64,000 bases of DNA from the NCBI GenBank assembly GCA_016711095.1, contig JADJTP010000003.1:682001-746000 (forward strand), given 5' to 3'. Each line of letters begins with the position of its first letter. Within the stretch, counting starts at the first letter, position 1. This DNA is from Actinomycetales bacterium. GTDB taxonomy: Bacteria; Actinomycetota; Actinomycetes; Actinomycetales; Dermatophilaceae. The position numbers and the translations under genes were made by a program. Under the pieces are notes generated by a model. That model searched no databases. It worked only from the letters and a program-made list of their open reading frames with translations, and was not told the DNA's origin. Below are positions 1-8,718 of this stretch, piece after piece.

Positions 1-1
1 C

Positions 2-289
2 GCACGATTCCGGGGGCGCACGCTCGATCTCACCTACAAGGAGTTCGAGCTGCTCAAGTTCATCGCCCAGCACCCCGGCCGGGTCTTCTCGCGGGCCCAG
101 CTGTTGCAAGAGGTGTGGGGCTACGACTACTTCGGCGGCACGCGCACCGTCGACGTCCACGTGCGCCGGTTGCGGGCCAAACTCGGCCCCGAACACGAGA
201 CCCTCATCGGCACGGTGCGCAATGTCGGCTACCGATTCGTCTCGGAACGTCCTGTCGACACGGTCGCCGAGGTCGAGGCTTCGTTCTGA
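2..289 (+). CDS. OmpR/PhoB-family response regulator, C-terminal part (5' end outside window)
   Basis: This is the DNA-binding end of a two-component response regulator. The open frame runs from the first bases, with no start in the window, to a TGA at 287-289. The visible protein has the winged-helix pattern of the OmpR/PhoB family: L-T-Y-K-E-F-E-L-L at the start of the domain, then V-D-V-H-V-R-R-L-R in the recognition helix, then T-V-R-N-V-G-Y-R-F in the wing. The receiver domain is upstream of the window. Its place ahead of mycothiol synthase, polyphosphate kinase and pst genes recalls the regulator in the equivalent Streptomyces cluster. A role in phosphate control is plausible but not shown by the sequence. 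Confidence 0.85.
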   Translation, partial: ARFRGRTLDLTYKEFELLKFIAQHPGRVFSRAQLLQEVWGYDYFGGTRTVDVHVRRLRAKLGPEHETLIGTVRNVGYRFVSERPVDTVAEVEASF

Positions 290-304
290 GGCCTGCCCGG
301 CGTT

Positions 305-3300
305 GTGGTGGAATCTCCTATGCCGTTGCAGACCCTGCCGTCCACTCCGCTTGCCTCCGCGCCCCTCGCCGTGCGTTCGTTGCGACCCGAGCGCATCGAG
401 GGAGTCCGCGCGCTCGTCGCGGCGGCCGAAGCAGCGGACGGCTCGCCACCGCTGTCGGAGGCGTTCCTGCTCGCGCTGCAGGCCAGCTCCGGGGCCGCGC
501 ACTTGCTTCTGTATGCCGGGTCGCAGCTCATCGGCTACGCCCAGCTGAGTCACCCCGACGAACTCGACACCGCCGCCGAGATGGTCGTCCACCCCCAGCA
601 TCGGCGAGAGGGCGTGGGCACCGCCCTGCTGGCCGCCATGCCCAAGGAGGCCCGGATCTGGGCGCACGGCGACGGGACGGCGGCCGGTGCCTTCGCGGCC
701 GCTCGGGGTCTGGCGCCGGTGCGTGAACTGCTGGAGCTGCGCCGGTCGCTCGGCGACGATCTCCCCGACGTCCAGCTGCCCGACGGGCTGACGATGCGCC
801 CGTTCCGCCCCGGCCAGGACGAGCAAGCCTGGGTGGCGGCCAACGCGGCGGCTTTCGCGGAGCACCCCGAGCAGGGGCGGCTCACCGCGATCGATCTCCG
901 CGAGCGGATGAGCCAGCCCTGGTTTGACCCCGAGGGGCTGTTGCTCGTCGTCCCCGAGCGCAACGCGGACGGCCCCACCCTCGCCGCGTTCCATTGGACG
1001 AAGGTGCTCCCGGGTGCAGGCGGCGGCGCCGACGGTCATGAGGGGCCCCTAGGTGAGGTGTATGCCGTCGGCGTCCACCCGGCATACCAGGGCCAAGGCC
1101 TCGGCCGGCAGGTCACCCTGCTGGGACTGCACCACCTGCGTGGCCAGGGCGTGAGCGACGTGCATCTCTTCGTCGACGCCAACAACGAGCCGGCACTGCG
1201 GACCTACCAGTCGTTAGGCTTCTGGACACACCGGAAGGAGACGATGTTCACGCTGTCGTCAGCTCCCGTTAGTGTCACGATGGTCGACATGACTGCCCCC
1301 GCCGACGCCAGAGTCGACTCCGCTCGCGAGCCACAGCCCCTGACCGCCGTTCCCGGCGAGTCGCGCGCCCCACGTCCGCCGGCGATCGCAGCCCAGATTG
1401 ACGCCCCGACGTCCGAGTCGACGTCCGACCTGCCCGAAGGCCGGTATCTCGAGCGCGAGATGTCGTGGCTGCAGTTCAACGAGCGGGTCCTGCAACTGGC
1501 CATGGACGAGCGGGTGCCCCTGCTTGAACGGGCCAAGTTCCTCGCGATCTTCTCGGGCAACCTCGACGAGTTCTTCATGGTCCGGGTGGCCGGGCTCAAG
1601 CGGCGCATCGCCACCGGCCTGGCCGTCCGCTCGGCCGCCGGTCTGGAGCCACGCGAGCTGCACGATCGCATCCAGCACGCGGCCCAAGAGCTCATGCGGA
1701 TGCACTCGTGGGTGTTCTGGGACCAGGTGCGCCCGGCCTTGGAGGAGCAGGGCATCACCATCGTCCGGTGGGCTGACCTCAGCGAGCCCGAGCGGGCACC
1801 GCTGCACGGGCTCTTCCGGGAGCAGATCTTCCCCGTGCTCACCCCGCTCGCCGTCGACCCGGCGCACCCGTTCCCCTACATCTCCGGCCTGTCGCTCAAC
1901 CTCGCAGTCGTGCTCGTCAACCCTCAGACCGGCGCCGAGCACTTCGCGCGGGTCAAGGTCCCGCCCGTGCTGCCGCGGTTCCTGCGCGTCGACGACCCAG
2001 CGGACGAGCACGGCCTGCACAGTGCCCGATTCGTGCCGCTCGAGGAGCTCATCGCAGCCCACCTCGACCAGCTCTTCACCGGCATGGAAGTTCGTGAGCA
2101 CTACACCTTCCGGGTCACCCGCAACGAAGACCTCGAGGTCGAGGAAGACGACGCCGAAAACCTGCTGACAGCCTTGGAGAAGGAGCTCACCCGGCGCCGG
2201 TTCGGCCCGCCGGTGCGCCTGGAGGTCGACAACACGATGGCCGACAAGGTCCTGGACCTGCTCAGACGCGAGCTGGGCGTGACCGTCGCCGAGACCTATC
2301 ACCTGCCGACTCCGCTTGATCTGCGGGGCCTGTTCCTGTTGGGTGACCTGGACCGTTCCGAGCTCAAGGACCCCCCCTTCGTCCCCAACACCCACCCCGA
2401 TCTGGCGCCGACCGAACGCTCCCAGCAGGGCGACATCTTCGCCGCGATCCGGGCCAAGGACATCCTGCTGCACCACCCTTACGACTCGTTCTCGACCTCG
2501 GTGCAGGCCTTCATCGAGCAGGCCGCCGGCGACCCGAGGGTCATGGCTATCAAGCAGACCCTCTATCGCACCTCGGGCGACTCGCCGATCATCGACGCCC
2601 TCATCGACGCGGCGACGGCCGGCAAGCAGGTCCTCGCCGTCGTCGAGATCAAGGCCCGGTTCGACGAGGTCAACAACATCAGCTGGGCTCGAAAGCTCGA
2701 ACACGCCGGCGTCCACGTCGTCTATGGGATCGTCGGGCTCAAGACCCACGCCAAGATCTGCCTGGTCGTGCGTCAGGAGAGCGAGGGCCTGGTCCGCTAT
2801 TGCCACGTCGGCACCGGGAATTACAACCCCAAGACGGCGCGGCTCTACGAGGACCTCGGAGTCCTCACCTGCGACCCGCAGGTCGGCGAGGACCTGTCGC
2901 GGCTGTTCAACCAGCTCTCCGGGATCGCCCCCCGCAGCCGCTTCCGGCGGCTACTGGTGGCACCTCGGACGGTCCGCTCCGGTCTCATCGAGCTCATCGA
3001 CGCGGAGATCGACCGCCACCATGCCGACGGCAACGGCTCGATCCGGCTCAAGATGAACTCCATCGTCGACGAGCAACTCATCGACGCCCTCTATCGGGCC
3101 TCGCAGGCCGGGGTGTCAGTCGACGTCTGGGTGCGCGGCATCTGCGCCATCCGGCCCGGGGTGCCCGGACTGAGCCACAACCTGCGGGTGCGGTCGACCC
3201 TCGGGAGGTTCCTCGAGCACTCGCGGATCTACTGGTTCGGTGGCGGTGGCTCGCCGCAGATCTATATCGGCAGCGCCGACATGATGCACCGAAACCTCGA

Positions 3301-3526
3301 CCGTCGGGTCGAGGCCTTGGTGCAGGTCGTCGACCCGGGCCACATCGCGGAGATGACCGACATCTTCAACATGGGGCTGGCCGCCACGACCTCCCGCTTC
3401 GAGCTCGGTGCCGACGGTACCTGGACCCGGGTGCATCTCGACGCGGCAGGCCGGCCCCTTGATGACCTGCAGACCCTCATGTGGGGTTATCACTCCAAGG
3501 CCCGCCGCAAGGCGAGGCGCCGTTAG
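305..3526 (+). CDS. mshD-ppk1: Mycothiol synthase fused in frame to polyphosphate kinase 1
   Basis: One open frame of 1073 codons covers two enzymes normally encoded separately. Residues about 20-315 form the tandem GNAT fold of mycothiol synthase, which acetylates Cys-GlcN-Ins to mycothiol; the second GNAT has V-H-P-A-Y-Q-G-Q-G-L-G and ends in Y-Q-S-L-G-F. Residues about 379-1068 are polyphosphate kinase 1, which makes polyphosphate from ATP. Its catalytic histidines correspond to H815 in K-T-H-A-K and H834 in Y-C-H-V-G-T-G-N-Y-N. A proline/alanine-rich linker of about 65 residues joins them and contains possible internal starts at ATG 1280 and 1289, without a good ribosome binding site. ATG 320 is an alternative first start. 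A TAG at 1270-1272 in another frame could be the lost mshD stop, so the fusion may be an indel artefact. Both identities are secure; the fusion is not. Confidence 0.85.
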   Translation: MVESPMPLQTLPSTPLASAPLAVRSLRPERIEGVRALVAAAEAADGSPPLSEAFLLALQASSGAAHLLLYAGSQLIGYAQLSHPDELDTAAEMVVHPQHRREGVGTALLAAMPKEARIWAHGDGTAAGAFAAARGLAPVRELLELRRSLGDDLPDVQLPDGLTMRPFRPGQDEQAWVAANAAAFAEHPEQGRLTAIDLRERMSQPWFDPEGLLLVVPERNADGPTLAAFHWTKVLPGAGGGADGHEGPLGEVYAVGVHPAYQGQGLGRQVTLLGLHHLRGQGVSDVHLFVDANNEPALRTYQSLGFWTHRKETMFTLSSAPVSVTMVDMTAPADARVDSAREPQPLTAVPGESRAPRPPAIAAQIDAPTSESTSDLPEGRYLEREMSWLQFNERVLQLAMDERVPLLERAKFLAIFSGNLDEFFMVRVAGLKRRIATGLAVRSAAGLEPRELHDRIQHAAQELMRMHSWVFWDQVRPALEEQGITIVRWADLSEPERAPLHGLFREQIFPVLTPLAVDPAHPFPYISGLSLNLAVVLVNPQTGAEHFARVKVPPVLPRFLRVDDPADEHGLHSARFVPLEELIAAHLDQLFTGMEVREHYTFRVTRNEDLEVEEDDAENLLTALEKELTRRRFGPPVRLEVDNTMADKVLDLLRRELGVTVAETYHLPTPLDLRGLFLLGDLDRSELKDPPFVPNTHPDLAPTERSQQGDIFAAIRAKDILLHHPYDSFSTSVQAFIEQAAGDPRVMAIKQTLYRTSGDSPIIDALIDAATAGKQVLAVVEIKARFDEVNNISWARKLEHAGVHVVYGIVGLKTHAKICLVVRQESEGLVRYCHVGTGNYNPKTARLYEDLGVLTCDPQVGEDLSRLFNQLSGIAPRSRFRRLLVAPRTVRSGLIELIDAEIDRHHADGNGSIRLKMNSIVDEQLIDALYRASQAGVSVDVWVRGICAIRPGVPGLSHNLRVRSTLGRFLEHSRIYWFGGGGSPQIYIGSADMMHRNLDRRVEALVQVVDPGHIAEMTDIFNMGLAATTSRFELGADGTWTRVHLDAAGRPLDDLQTLMWGYHSKARRKARRR

Positions 3527-3536
3527 GCTGCGGCCG

Positions 3537-4493
3537 ATGGCCACGAACGCGGCGGGGACGCTCCCCTGGCGCCACACCGGCAACACCCTTGAGGTGGCGC
3601 TCGTTCATCGACCGCGCTACGACGACTGGGCGTGGTCCAAGGGCAAGCTCGAGGTCGACGAGCCTTGGCCCTCAGCGGCGGTGCGCGAGACCCTCGAGGA
3701 GACCGGCCTGCAGGTCCGCCTGGGCATCCCGCTGCCGCCCACGTCCTATCGGGTCCTCGATCGTGACGGCCTGCCCGATACCAAACACGTCCGCTACTGG
3801 GCTGCCGAGGTCACCGGTGGCGAGGGCGTGTTGGAGAACGAGATCGACCAGGTCGTATGGCTCGACACGCTCGCCGCGAACGAACGCCTCGACTATGCCC
3901 ATGACCGGGAGCAGTTGCGCGCGCTGCTGCGGGCGGAACACAACGGCACCCTCAGGACCTGGCCGCTGCTCATCGTCCGGCACGCGTTGGCGCTGCCGCG
4001 GGGCGCGTGGCGGCGCGACGACGACGTCCGTCCGCTCTCTGAGCTTGGGCAGGCTCAGTCCCTAACTGCCGCAACCGTGCTGGCGGCATACGGGATTCGC
4101 ACCTTGGTCACCTCTCCGTCGACACGCTGCGTCGACACCCTCTCCCCGTATGCCGTGCAGCAGGGTCTCGAGCTCGTCCTGCGCCCTGGTCTGTCCGAGG
4201 AAGGTTTCATGGCCCGCGGACCCAAGCGGGTGAGCCGCGCCGTCCGCCGGCTGATGAGCGCCGGCGAACCAGCAGCGATGTGCAGTCACGGACCGGTATT
4301 GCCCAGCATGCTCGAGGCGTTGCTCTATCGACTCGCGCCGAGCGACGAGCAGGCGCCTGGCACCGAGGCCACCCTCATCGAGGCCGCCGACTTGGGCCTG
4401 GACAAGGGTGAGATCCTCGTCGCCCACGTCGCCGGAATCGCCGAACACGCCAAAATCGTTGCGGTCGAACGGGTTGCGCCCATCCCCGAGTAG
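3537..4493 (+). CDS. MutT1-like Nudix hydrolase with C-terminal histidine phosphatase domain
   Basis: A 318-residue protein with an N-terminal Nudix domain and a C-terminal phosphoglycerate-mutase-like domain, the architecture of mycobacterial MutT1, which removes oxidised guanine nucleotides and diadenosine polyphosphates. The Nudix box is intact: G-K-L-E-V-D-E, then seven residues, then R-E-T-L-E-E-T-G-L. The second domain opens with L-L-I-V-R-H-A, but the motif is R-H-A rather than the usual R-H-G; a second catalytic-type His is in C-S-H-G-P. The start chosen is ATG 3537, ten bases after the kinase stop; the open frame extends upstream inside ppk but without support. Tight spacing suggests one transcript with ppk. 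A G/C hairpin follows the gene. Confidence 0.85.
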   Translation: MATNAAGTLPWRHTGNTLEVALVHRPRYDDWAWSKGKLEVDEPWPSAAVRETLEETGLQVRLGIPLPPTSYRVLDRDGLPDTKHVRYWAAEVTGGEGVLENEIDQVVWLDTLAANERLDYAHDREQLRALLRAEHNGTLRTWPLLIVRHALALPRGAWRRDDDVRPLSELGQAQSLTAATVLAAYGIRTLVTSPSTRCVDTLSPYAVQQGLELVLRPGLSEEGFMARGPKRVSRAVRRLMSAGEPAAMCSHGPVLPSMLEALLYRLAPSDEQAPGTEATLIEAADLGLDKGEILVAHVAGIAEHAKIVAVERVAPIPE

Positions 4494-4524
4494 CCGGCGG
4501 GATCGGAGAAGGGCCTGCCAGGGG

Positions 4525-4543
4525 CGCCGGCGCTGCGCCGGCG
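4525..4543 (+). terminator. Hairpin after the ppk-mutT unit
   Basis: CGCCGGCG, CTG, CGCCGGCG: a perfect 8-bp all-G/C stem with a three-base loop, 32 bases after the MutT1-like stop codon and before the PHO box of pstS. No T tract follows, as is common in actinobacteria. It probably separates the ppk unit from the phosphate-regulated pst operon. Confidence 0.55.
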
Positions 4544-4577
4544 AACGGCGCTGGCGGGGCGCGAAGGGCGTTTGTGG

Positions 4578-4599
4578 GTTCACCAGGTGTTCACACCCC
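4578..4599 (+). promoter_or_regulatory. PHO box (two direct repeat units) upstream of pstS
   Basis: Two adjacent 11-base units, GTTCACCAGGT and GTTCACACCCC, each starting GTTCAC. This matches the direct-repeat layout of the PhoP-binding PHO box described in Streptomyces. It lies about 105 bases before the pstS start, where a PhoP-activated promoter is expected. I infer that pstSCAB is induced by phosphate starvation through a PhoR-PhoP type system, which is not itself visible in full here. Confidence 0.7.
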
Positions 4600-4703
4600 T
4601 GGACCTTGGGCGCCACCGAGCGCGTGCCAACGGGTCACGAGGCGCTCCTACGGTGACGGCGTGGCACCGACGGAGTGCCACCGACTGAGAGGGACAAGTC
4701 ATC

Positions 4704-5672
4704 GTGAAGAGCACAGTGTTCCGGTGGGCTGCCGCCCCCGCTGCCATCACACTCGCGGCGGGACTCGCGGCGTGTGGCGGGCAAAGCGAGCAGGCGACCC
4801 CTGGAGGGAGCGGAACCGCTGCAGCCCTGTCCGGAGAGATCCTCATTGACGGCTCGAGCACGGTTGCGCCGCTCAGCTCCGCCGCCGGCGAGTTGTTCAA
4901 GGAAAAGAACGGCCAGGTCAACGTCTCAGTGCAGACCTCGGGCACCGGCGGCGGGTTCAAGAAGTTCTGCGCCGGGCAGACCGACATCTCCAACGCATCC
5001 CGGCCGATCAAGGCAGAAGAGAAGGCGCAGTGCACGGCCGCCGGGGTCGAGTACCAGGAGATCATTGTCGCCAACGACGCCCTGAGCGTCGTCGCCCACA
5101 AGGACAACACCTTCCTGCAGTGCCTGACCACCGCCGAGCTGAAGACCCTGTGGGCCAAGGGCGCGACCGGCACGGTGACCTCGTGGAAGCAGGTCAACGC
5201 CAGCTTCCCCGATGCGCCGATCAAGCTCTACGGACCGGGCACCGACTCAGGCACCTTCGACTACTTCACCGAGGCGATCAACGGCAAGGCGGGCGACTCG
5301 CGCACCGACTTCAGCCCGTCGGAGGATGACAACACGATCGTCAAGGGCGTGGCCGGCGATGTCAACGCACTCGGCTACTTCGGCCTGTCCTACCTGGAGG
5401 AGAACGCCAGCACCATCAAGGCCGTGAAGGTCGACGGTGGCAAGGGGTGCGTCGAACCGACCATCGAGACCGCCCAGACCGGGAGTTACTCCCCGCTGGG
5501 GCGGCCGCTGTTCATCTACGTCGCGAAGAAGGCCGCCGCTAAGCCCGCGGTCAAGGCATTCGTGTCGTTCTACGTGGACAACGACGACGCCATCACGAAG
5601 GCGGCGAAGTTCGTCCCGCTCAACCCCGAGCAGAAGACCAAGGCCATCGCCGAGGTCAAGGCGCTGGGCTGA
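4704..5672 (+). CDS. pstS: Phosphate ABC transporter substrate-binding lipoprotein PstS
   Basis: A 322-residue periplasmic-type phosphate-binding protein anchored as a lipoprotein: a hydrophobic N terminus ends in the lipobox L-A-A-C with Cys at residue 24, followed by a Gly/Ser-rich linker. The mature part begins D-G-S-S-T-V-A-P-L-S, the phosphate-contact loop of PstS, and has S-G-T-G-G-G-F and D-S-G-T-F-D further on. The start is a GTG preceded by GAGGGA. It is the first gene of pstSCAB, 26 bases before pstC, behind a PHO box. No phoU is present in the window. Confidence 0.95.
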   Translation: MKSTVFRWAAAPAAITLAAGLAACGGQSEQATPGGSGTAAALSGEILIDGSSTVAPLSSAAGELFKEKNGQVNVSVQTSGTGGGFKKFCAGQTDISNASRPIKAEEKAQCTAAGVEYQEIIVANDALSVVAHKDNTFLQCLTTAELKTLWAKGATGTVTSWKQVNASFPDAPIKLYGPGTDSGTFDYFTEAINGKAGDSRTDFSPSEDDNTIVKGVAGDVNALGYFGLSYLEENASTIKAVKVDGGKGCVEPTIETAQTGSYSPLGRPLFIYVAKKAAAKPAVKAFVSFYVDNDDAITKAAKFVPLNPEQKTKAIAEVKALG

Positions 5673-5698
5673 CGGCTTACGAGATCAGGAGCCTCTCC

Positions 5699-6652
5699 AT
5701 GAGCACCGTGGCTGGGGTCGACGCCGTCGAGCGTCGTCCCCAGCCCACCGACGTCTCGCTTCGACCCTCCAGTGCCCGCGTCGGCGAGCGCATCGTCAAG
5801 GCGAGCATGATCGCCTGCGCGGCGGTCTCCATCGCCACGACGATCGGGATCGTCGTGGCACTGCTCGGGCCAGCCCTGCAGTTCTTCCGCGAGGTCAGCG
5901 TCGTCCGGTTCCTCACCGAAACCGAATGGACCCCGCGCTTCGAGAACCCGCACTACGGCATCTGGCCGCTCGTCAGCGGCACGCTGTGGACGACGGCTAT
6001 CGCGCTGCTCGTCGCCGTGCCGCTCGGACTTGGCTCTGCGGTCTTCCTTGCCGAATACGCCTCTCCGCGAGTGCGATCCACTATCAAACCGGTCATCGAA
6101 CTGCTCGCTGGGATCCCGTCGGTCGTCTACGGCTACTTCGCGCTCACCTTCGTGGCACCGACGGTGCTGCAGGGTTTGTTCAACGTCGAGGTGGGCACCT
6201 TCTCGGTCCTGTCGGCTGGGCTTGTGCTAGGAGTGATGATCATCCCGACGGTGGCGTCGTTGTCTGAAGACGCGCTCTCGGCCGTTCCTTCGTCGCTTCG
6301 GGAAGCGTCCTATGGCCTCGGCGCGAACCGGATGCGCACCGTCACCCGAGTCGTCTTCCCCGCCGCCATCTCCGGCATCGCCGCGGCTCTGGTCCTCGCC
6401 CTCTCCCGGGCGGTCGGCGAGACGATGATCGTCGCCCTGGCCGCCGGCAGCCAGGCGCGCATGGTCGGCTCGGCCACCCAGGAGGGCCAGACGATGACCG
6501 GATTCATCGCCCAGGCAGCCTCGGGCGAAAGCGTCGTCGGCTCGCTGCAGTACAACACCCTCTTCGCGGTGGGGCTGACCCTCTTCGTCGTCACCCTCAT
6601 CATCAACATCATCAGCATCCGGCTGGTCCAGCGGTTCCGGGAGGCCTACTGA
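5699..6652 (+). CDS. pstC: Phosphate ABC transporter permease PstC
   Basis: A 317-residue inner-membrane permease with about six hydrophobic segments. The first follows an N-terminal cytoplasmic stretch of some 35 residues. The binding-protein-dependent permease loop (EAA loop) is visible as R-E-A-S-Y-G-L-G-A, about two thirds along. It pairs with PstA to form the membrane channel of the high-affinity phosphate importer. The stop codon overlaps the pstA start by one base, indicating translational coupling. Confidence 0.95.
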   Translation: MSTVAGVDAVERRPQPTDVSLRPSSARVGERIVKASMIACAAVSIATTIGIVVALLGPALQFFREVSVVRFLTETEWTPRFENPHYGIWPLVSGTLWTTAIALLVAVPLGLGSAVFLAEYASPRVRSTIKPVIELLAGIPSVVYGYFALTFVAPTVLQGLFNVEVGTFSVLSAGLVLGVMIIPTVASLSEDALSAVPSSLREASYGLGANRMRTVTRVVFPAAISGIAAALVLALSRAVGETMIVALAAGSQARMVGSATQEGQTMTGFIAQAASGESVVGSLQYNTLFAVGLTLFVVTLIINIISIRLVQRFREAY

Positions 6653-7593
6653 TGTCCGTCGACACTCGCGCCACGATCGATCCACCTGACGCTCTCGAGG
6701 GCGGGACCGAGGCCACCCCTGCAGTCACCCTCCGGGCGGCGTCGCATGGGGACCGCAACTTCACCTCGATGGGATTCCTCGTCCTGCTGTGGCTCTCGCT
6801 CGCCTTCGGCATCGTGGTGCTCGCCGTCCTGCTCGTGGACACCTTCATCGACGGGCTGCCCCGGCTGGACTCCCGGATGTTGACGAGTTACACCTCCCAA
6901 GTCTTCCCCGACCGGGCCGGGGCCCGTGCGCCCATCCTCGGGTCGGCCTTCGTCATCACCGTGACTGCGGCAATGGCCGTGCCCATCGGGGTTGGCGCGG
7001 CCGTCTACCTGGAGGAATTCGCCTCCAAGACCAGCGCTTTCGCCCGGATGGTCGAGCTCAACGTCCAGAACCTCGCGGCGGTCCCGGCGATCATCTACGG
7101 GATGCTCACCGCGGGACTGGTCGTCACTGTCGGCATCAGGCGAAACAGCATCCTTTCGGGGGCCATCGCCTTGGCGTTGCTCATCCTCCCAGTGGTCATC
7201 GTGACGACCCGGGAGGCGTTGCGGGCGGTCCCGACCGAGATCCGGCAGGGGTCGCTGGCGCTGGGGGCGACCCAGATGCAGACGGTCGCTCGCCAGACCC
7301 TGCCCGCGGCGATCCCGGGCATCGCGACCGGGGTCATCCTGTCCCTGTCGCGAGCGATTGGCGAGGCGGCGCCGTTGCTGCTGTTGGGTGGGCTCGTCTT
7401 CGTCCAATACGACCCGAACGGGCTGCTCAGCGGCTTCTCCACCTTGCCCATCCAGATCTACGACTGGTCCAGCCGGCCGCAGGTCGCGTTCCAGACGGCA
7501 GCCTCCGCGGCCATCATCATCCTGCTCGTCCTGCTCATGGCGATGAACGCCGTGGCGATCGTCATCCGCAACCGCAGCCAGCGGCGGTGGTGA
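6652..7593 (+). CDS. pstA: Phosphate ABC transporter permease PstA
   Basis: The second permease of the phosphate importer, 313 residues with about six membrane segments. The EAA-type coupling loop reads R-Q-G-S-L-A-L-G-A and faces the PstB ATPase. A 35-residue polar N terminus comes before the first membrane helix. It starts on the last base of the pstC stop codon. Length and order match the family; nothing is missing. Confidence 0.95.
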   Translation: MSVDTRATIDPPDALEGGTEATPAVTLRAASHGDRNFTSMGFLVLLWLSLAFGIVVLAVLLVDTFIDGLPRLDSRMLTSYTSQVFPDRAGARAPILGSAFVITVTAAMAVPIGVGAAVYLEEFASKTSAFARMVELNVQNLAAVPAIIYGMLTAGLVVTVGIRRNSILSGAIALALLILPVVIVTTREALRAVPTEIRQGSLALGATQMQTVARQTLPAAIPGIATGVILSLSRAIGEAAPLLLLGGLVFVQYDPNGLLSGFSTLPIQIYDWSSRPQVAFQTAASAAIIILLVLLMAMNAVAIVIRNRSQRRW

Positions 7594-7649
7594 CCGTGCC
7601 TGACCGACCGGCATACCCCGCCTCCCTCACCAGCGCCGAGGAGCCCACC

Positions 7650-8594
7650 ATGGCCACCCCCGTCACCGAGTCCACCCTGCAAGCCGACGCCCCTGCTGTC
7701 GACGAGGCACCACCGCAGCAACGGGCAGTGCCAGCGTCCGAACCCGAGGCCGACTCGCCGCCGAACGTGTCGATCGGCTCGGTCGCCGAGGGGCGCGAGC
7801 TCGACGAAAGCTCCCGGGCCGTGCTGACCTGCCACGACGTCAGCATCTACTACGGGGCGTTCCGCGCGGTAAACCAGGTGACGATGGACGTCCGCACCCA
7901 CGAGATCACTGCGCTCATCGGGCCGTCGGGCTGCGGCAAGTCGACCGTCCTGCGATCCCTCAACCGGATGAACGACCTCATTGTCGGCAGCCGCGTCACC
8001 GGCACCATCGCCTACCACGGCACCGACATCTACAGCCGCGGTGTCGACCCCATCGAGGTGCGTCGACGGATCGGGATGGTCTTTCAGAAGCCCAATCCCT
8101 TCCCCAAGTCGATCTACGACAACGTCGCCTACGGACCCCGGGTCACCGGGATGAAGGTCGACAGCATGGACGACGCCGTCGAGCAGGCGCTGCGCTCCGC
8201 CGCGCTCTGGGACGAGGTCAAGGACAAGCTCAAGCAGTCGGGCATGGGTCTGTCCGGCGGCCAGCAGCAGCGGCTGTGCATCGCCCGGACCATCGCGGTC
8301 AAGCCCGAGGTCATCCTCATGGACGAGCCCTGCTCCGCACTCGACCCGATCGCCACGGCCCGGATCGAAGACCTCATGATCGAGTTGCGCGCCGACTACA
8401 CGATTGTCATCGTCACGCACAACATGCAGCAGGCTGCCCGGGTCGCGGACCGGACGGCATTCTTCACGGCGGAAGCTGCGGAGGGGACCGGGGACCGGAC
8501 CGGGCACCTCGTCGAGTTCGACCTCACCAGCAAGATCTTCAGCAACCCGAGCGACAAGCGCACAGAGGACTACATCTCGGGCCGCTTCGGCTGA
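7650..8594 (+). CDS. pstB: Phosphate ABC transporter ATP-binding protein PstB, with N-terminal extension
   Basis: The ATPase that powers the PstCA channel. Walker A is G-P-S-G-C-G-K-S-T, the signature is L-S-G-G-Q-Q-Q-R and Walker B leads into D-E-P-C-S-A-L-D-P. The protein has 314 residues, whereas PstB is usually near 258. The excess is a proline-, alanine- and glutamate-rich stretch of about 55 residues before the ABC core starts at A-V-L-T-C-H-D. The ATG at 7650 follows GAGGAG-like bases. A start closer to the core cannot be excluded, but no better ribosome binding site is apparent. It ends the pst operon. Confidence 0.93.
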   Translation: MATPVTESTLQADAPAVDEAPPQQRAVPASEPEADSPPNVSIGSVAEGRELDESSRAVLTCHDVSIYYGAFRAVNQVTMDVRTHEITALIGPSGCGKSTVLRSLNRMNDLIVGSRVTGTIAYHGTDIYSRGVDPIEVRRRIGMVFQKPNPFPKSIYDNVAYGPRVTGMKVDSMDDAVEQALRSAALWDEVKDKLKQSGMGLSGGQQQRLCIARTIAVKPEVILMDEPCSALDPIATARIEDLMIELRADYTIVIVTHNMQQAARVADRTAFFTAEAAEGTGDRTGHLVEFDLTSKIFSNPSDKRTEDYISGRFG

Positions 8595-8611
8595 TGTGCG
8601 CCGGACCGGGA

Positions 8612-8643
8612 GCGCCTCACGGCGCGTGGCCGCTCGAAGCGGC
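8612..8643 (+). terminator. Double hairpin between convergent pstB and the next gene
   Basis: Two consecutive perfect hairpins: GCGCC-TCAC-GGCGC (8612-8625) and GCCGCT-CGA-AGCGGC (8629-8643), starting 18 bases after pstB. The gene beyond is on the other strand, so the structure may stop transcription from both sides. There is no T tract. Confidence 0.55.
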
Positions 8644-8718
8644 TAACTGTGGGACCCGGGGCTGCCGCGGCCCGGCGCACTGGCACACCATACCTTGCGT
8701 TCCGGCGTCGGAAGGCGC

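Noticed and set aside
1259..2806. Minus-strand open frame of 515 codons opposite polyphosphate kinase
   Set aside because: It is the shadow of a long, well-conserved plus-strand gene; high GC keeps opposite frames open. No motif or ribosome binding site.
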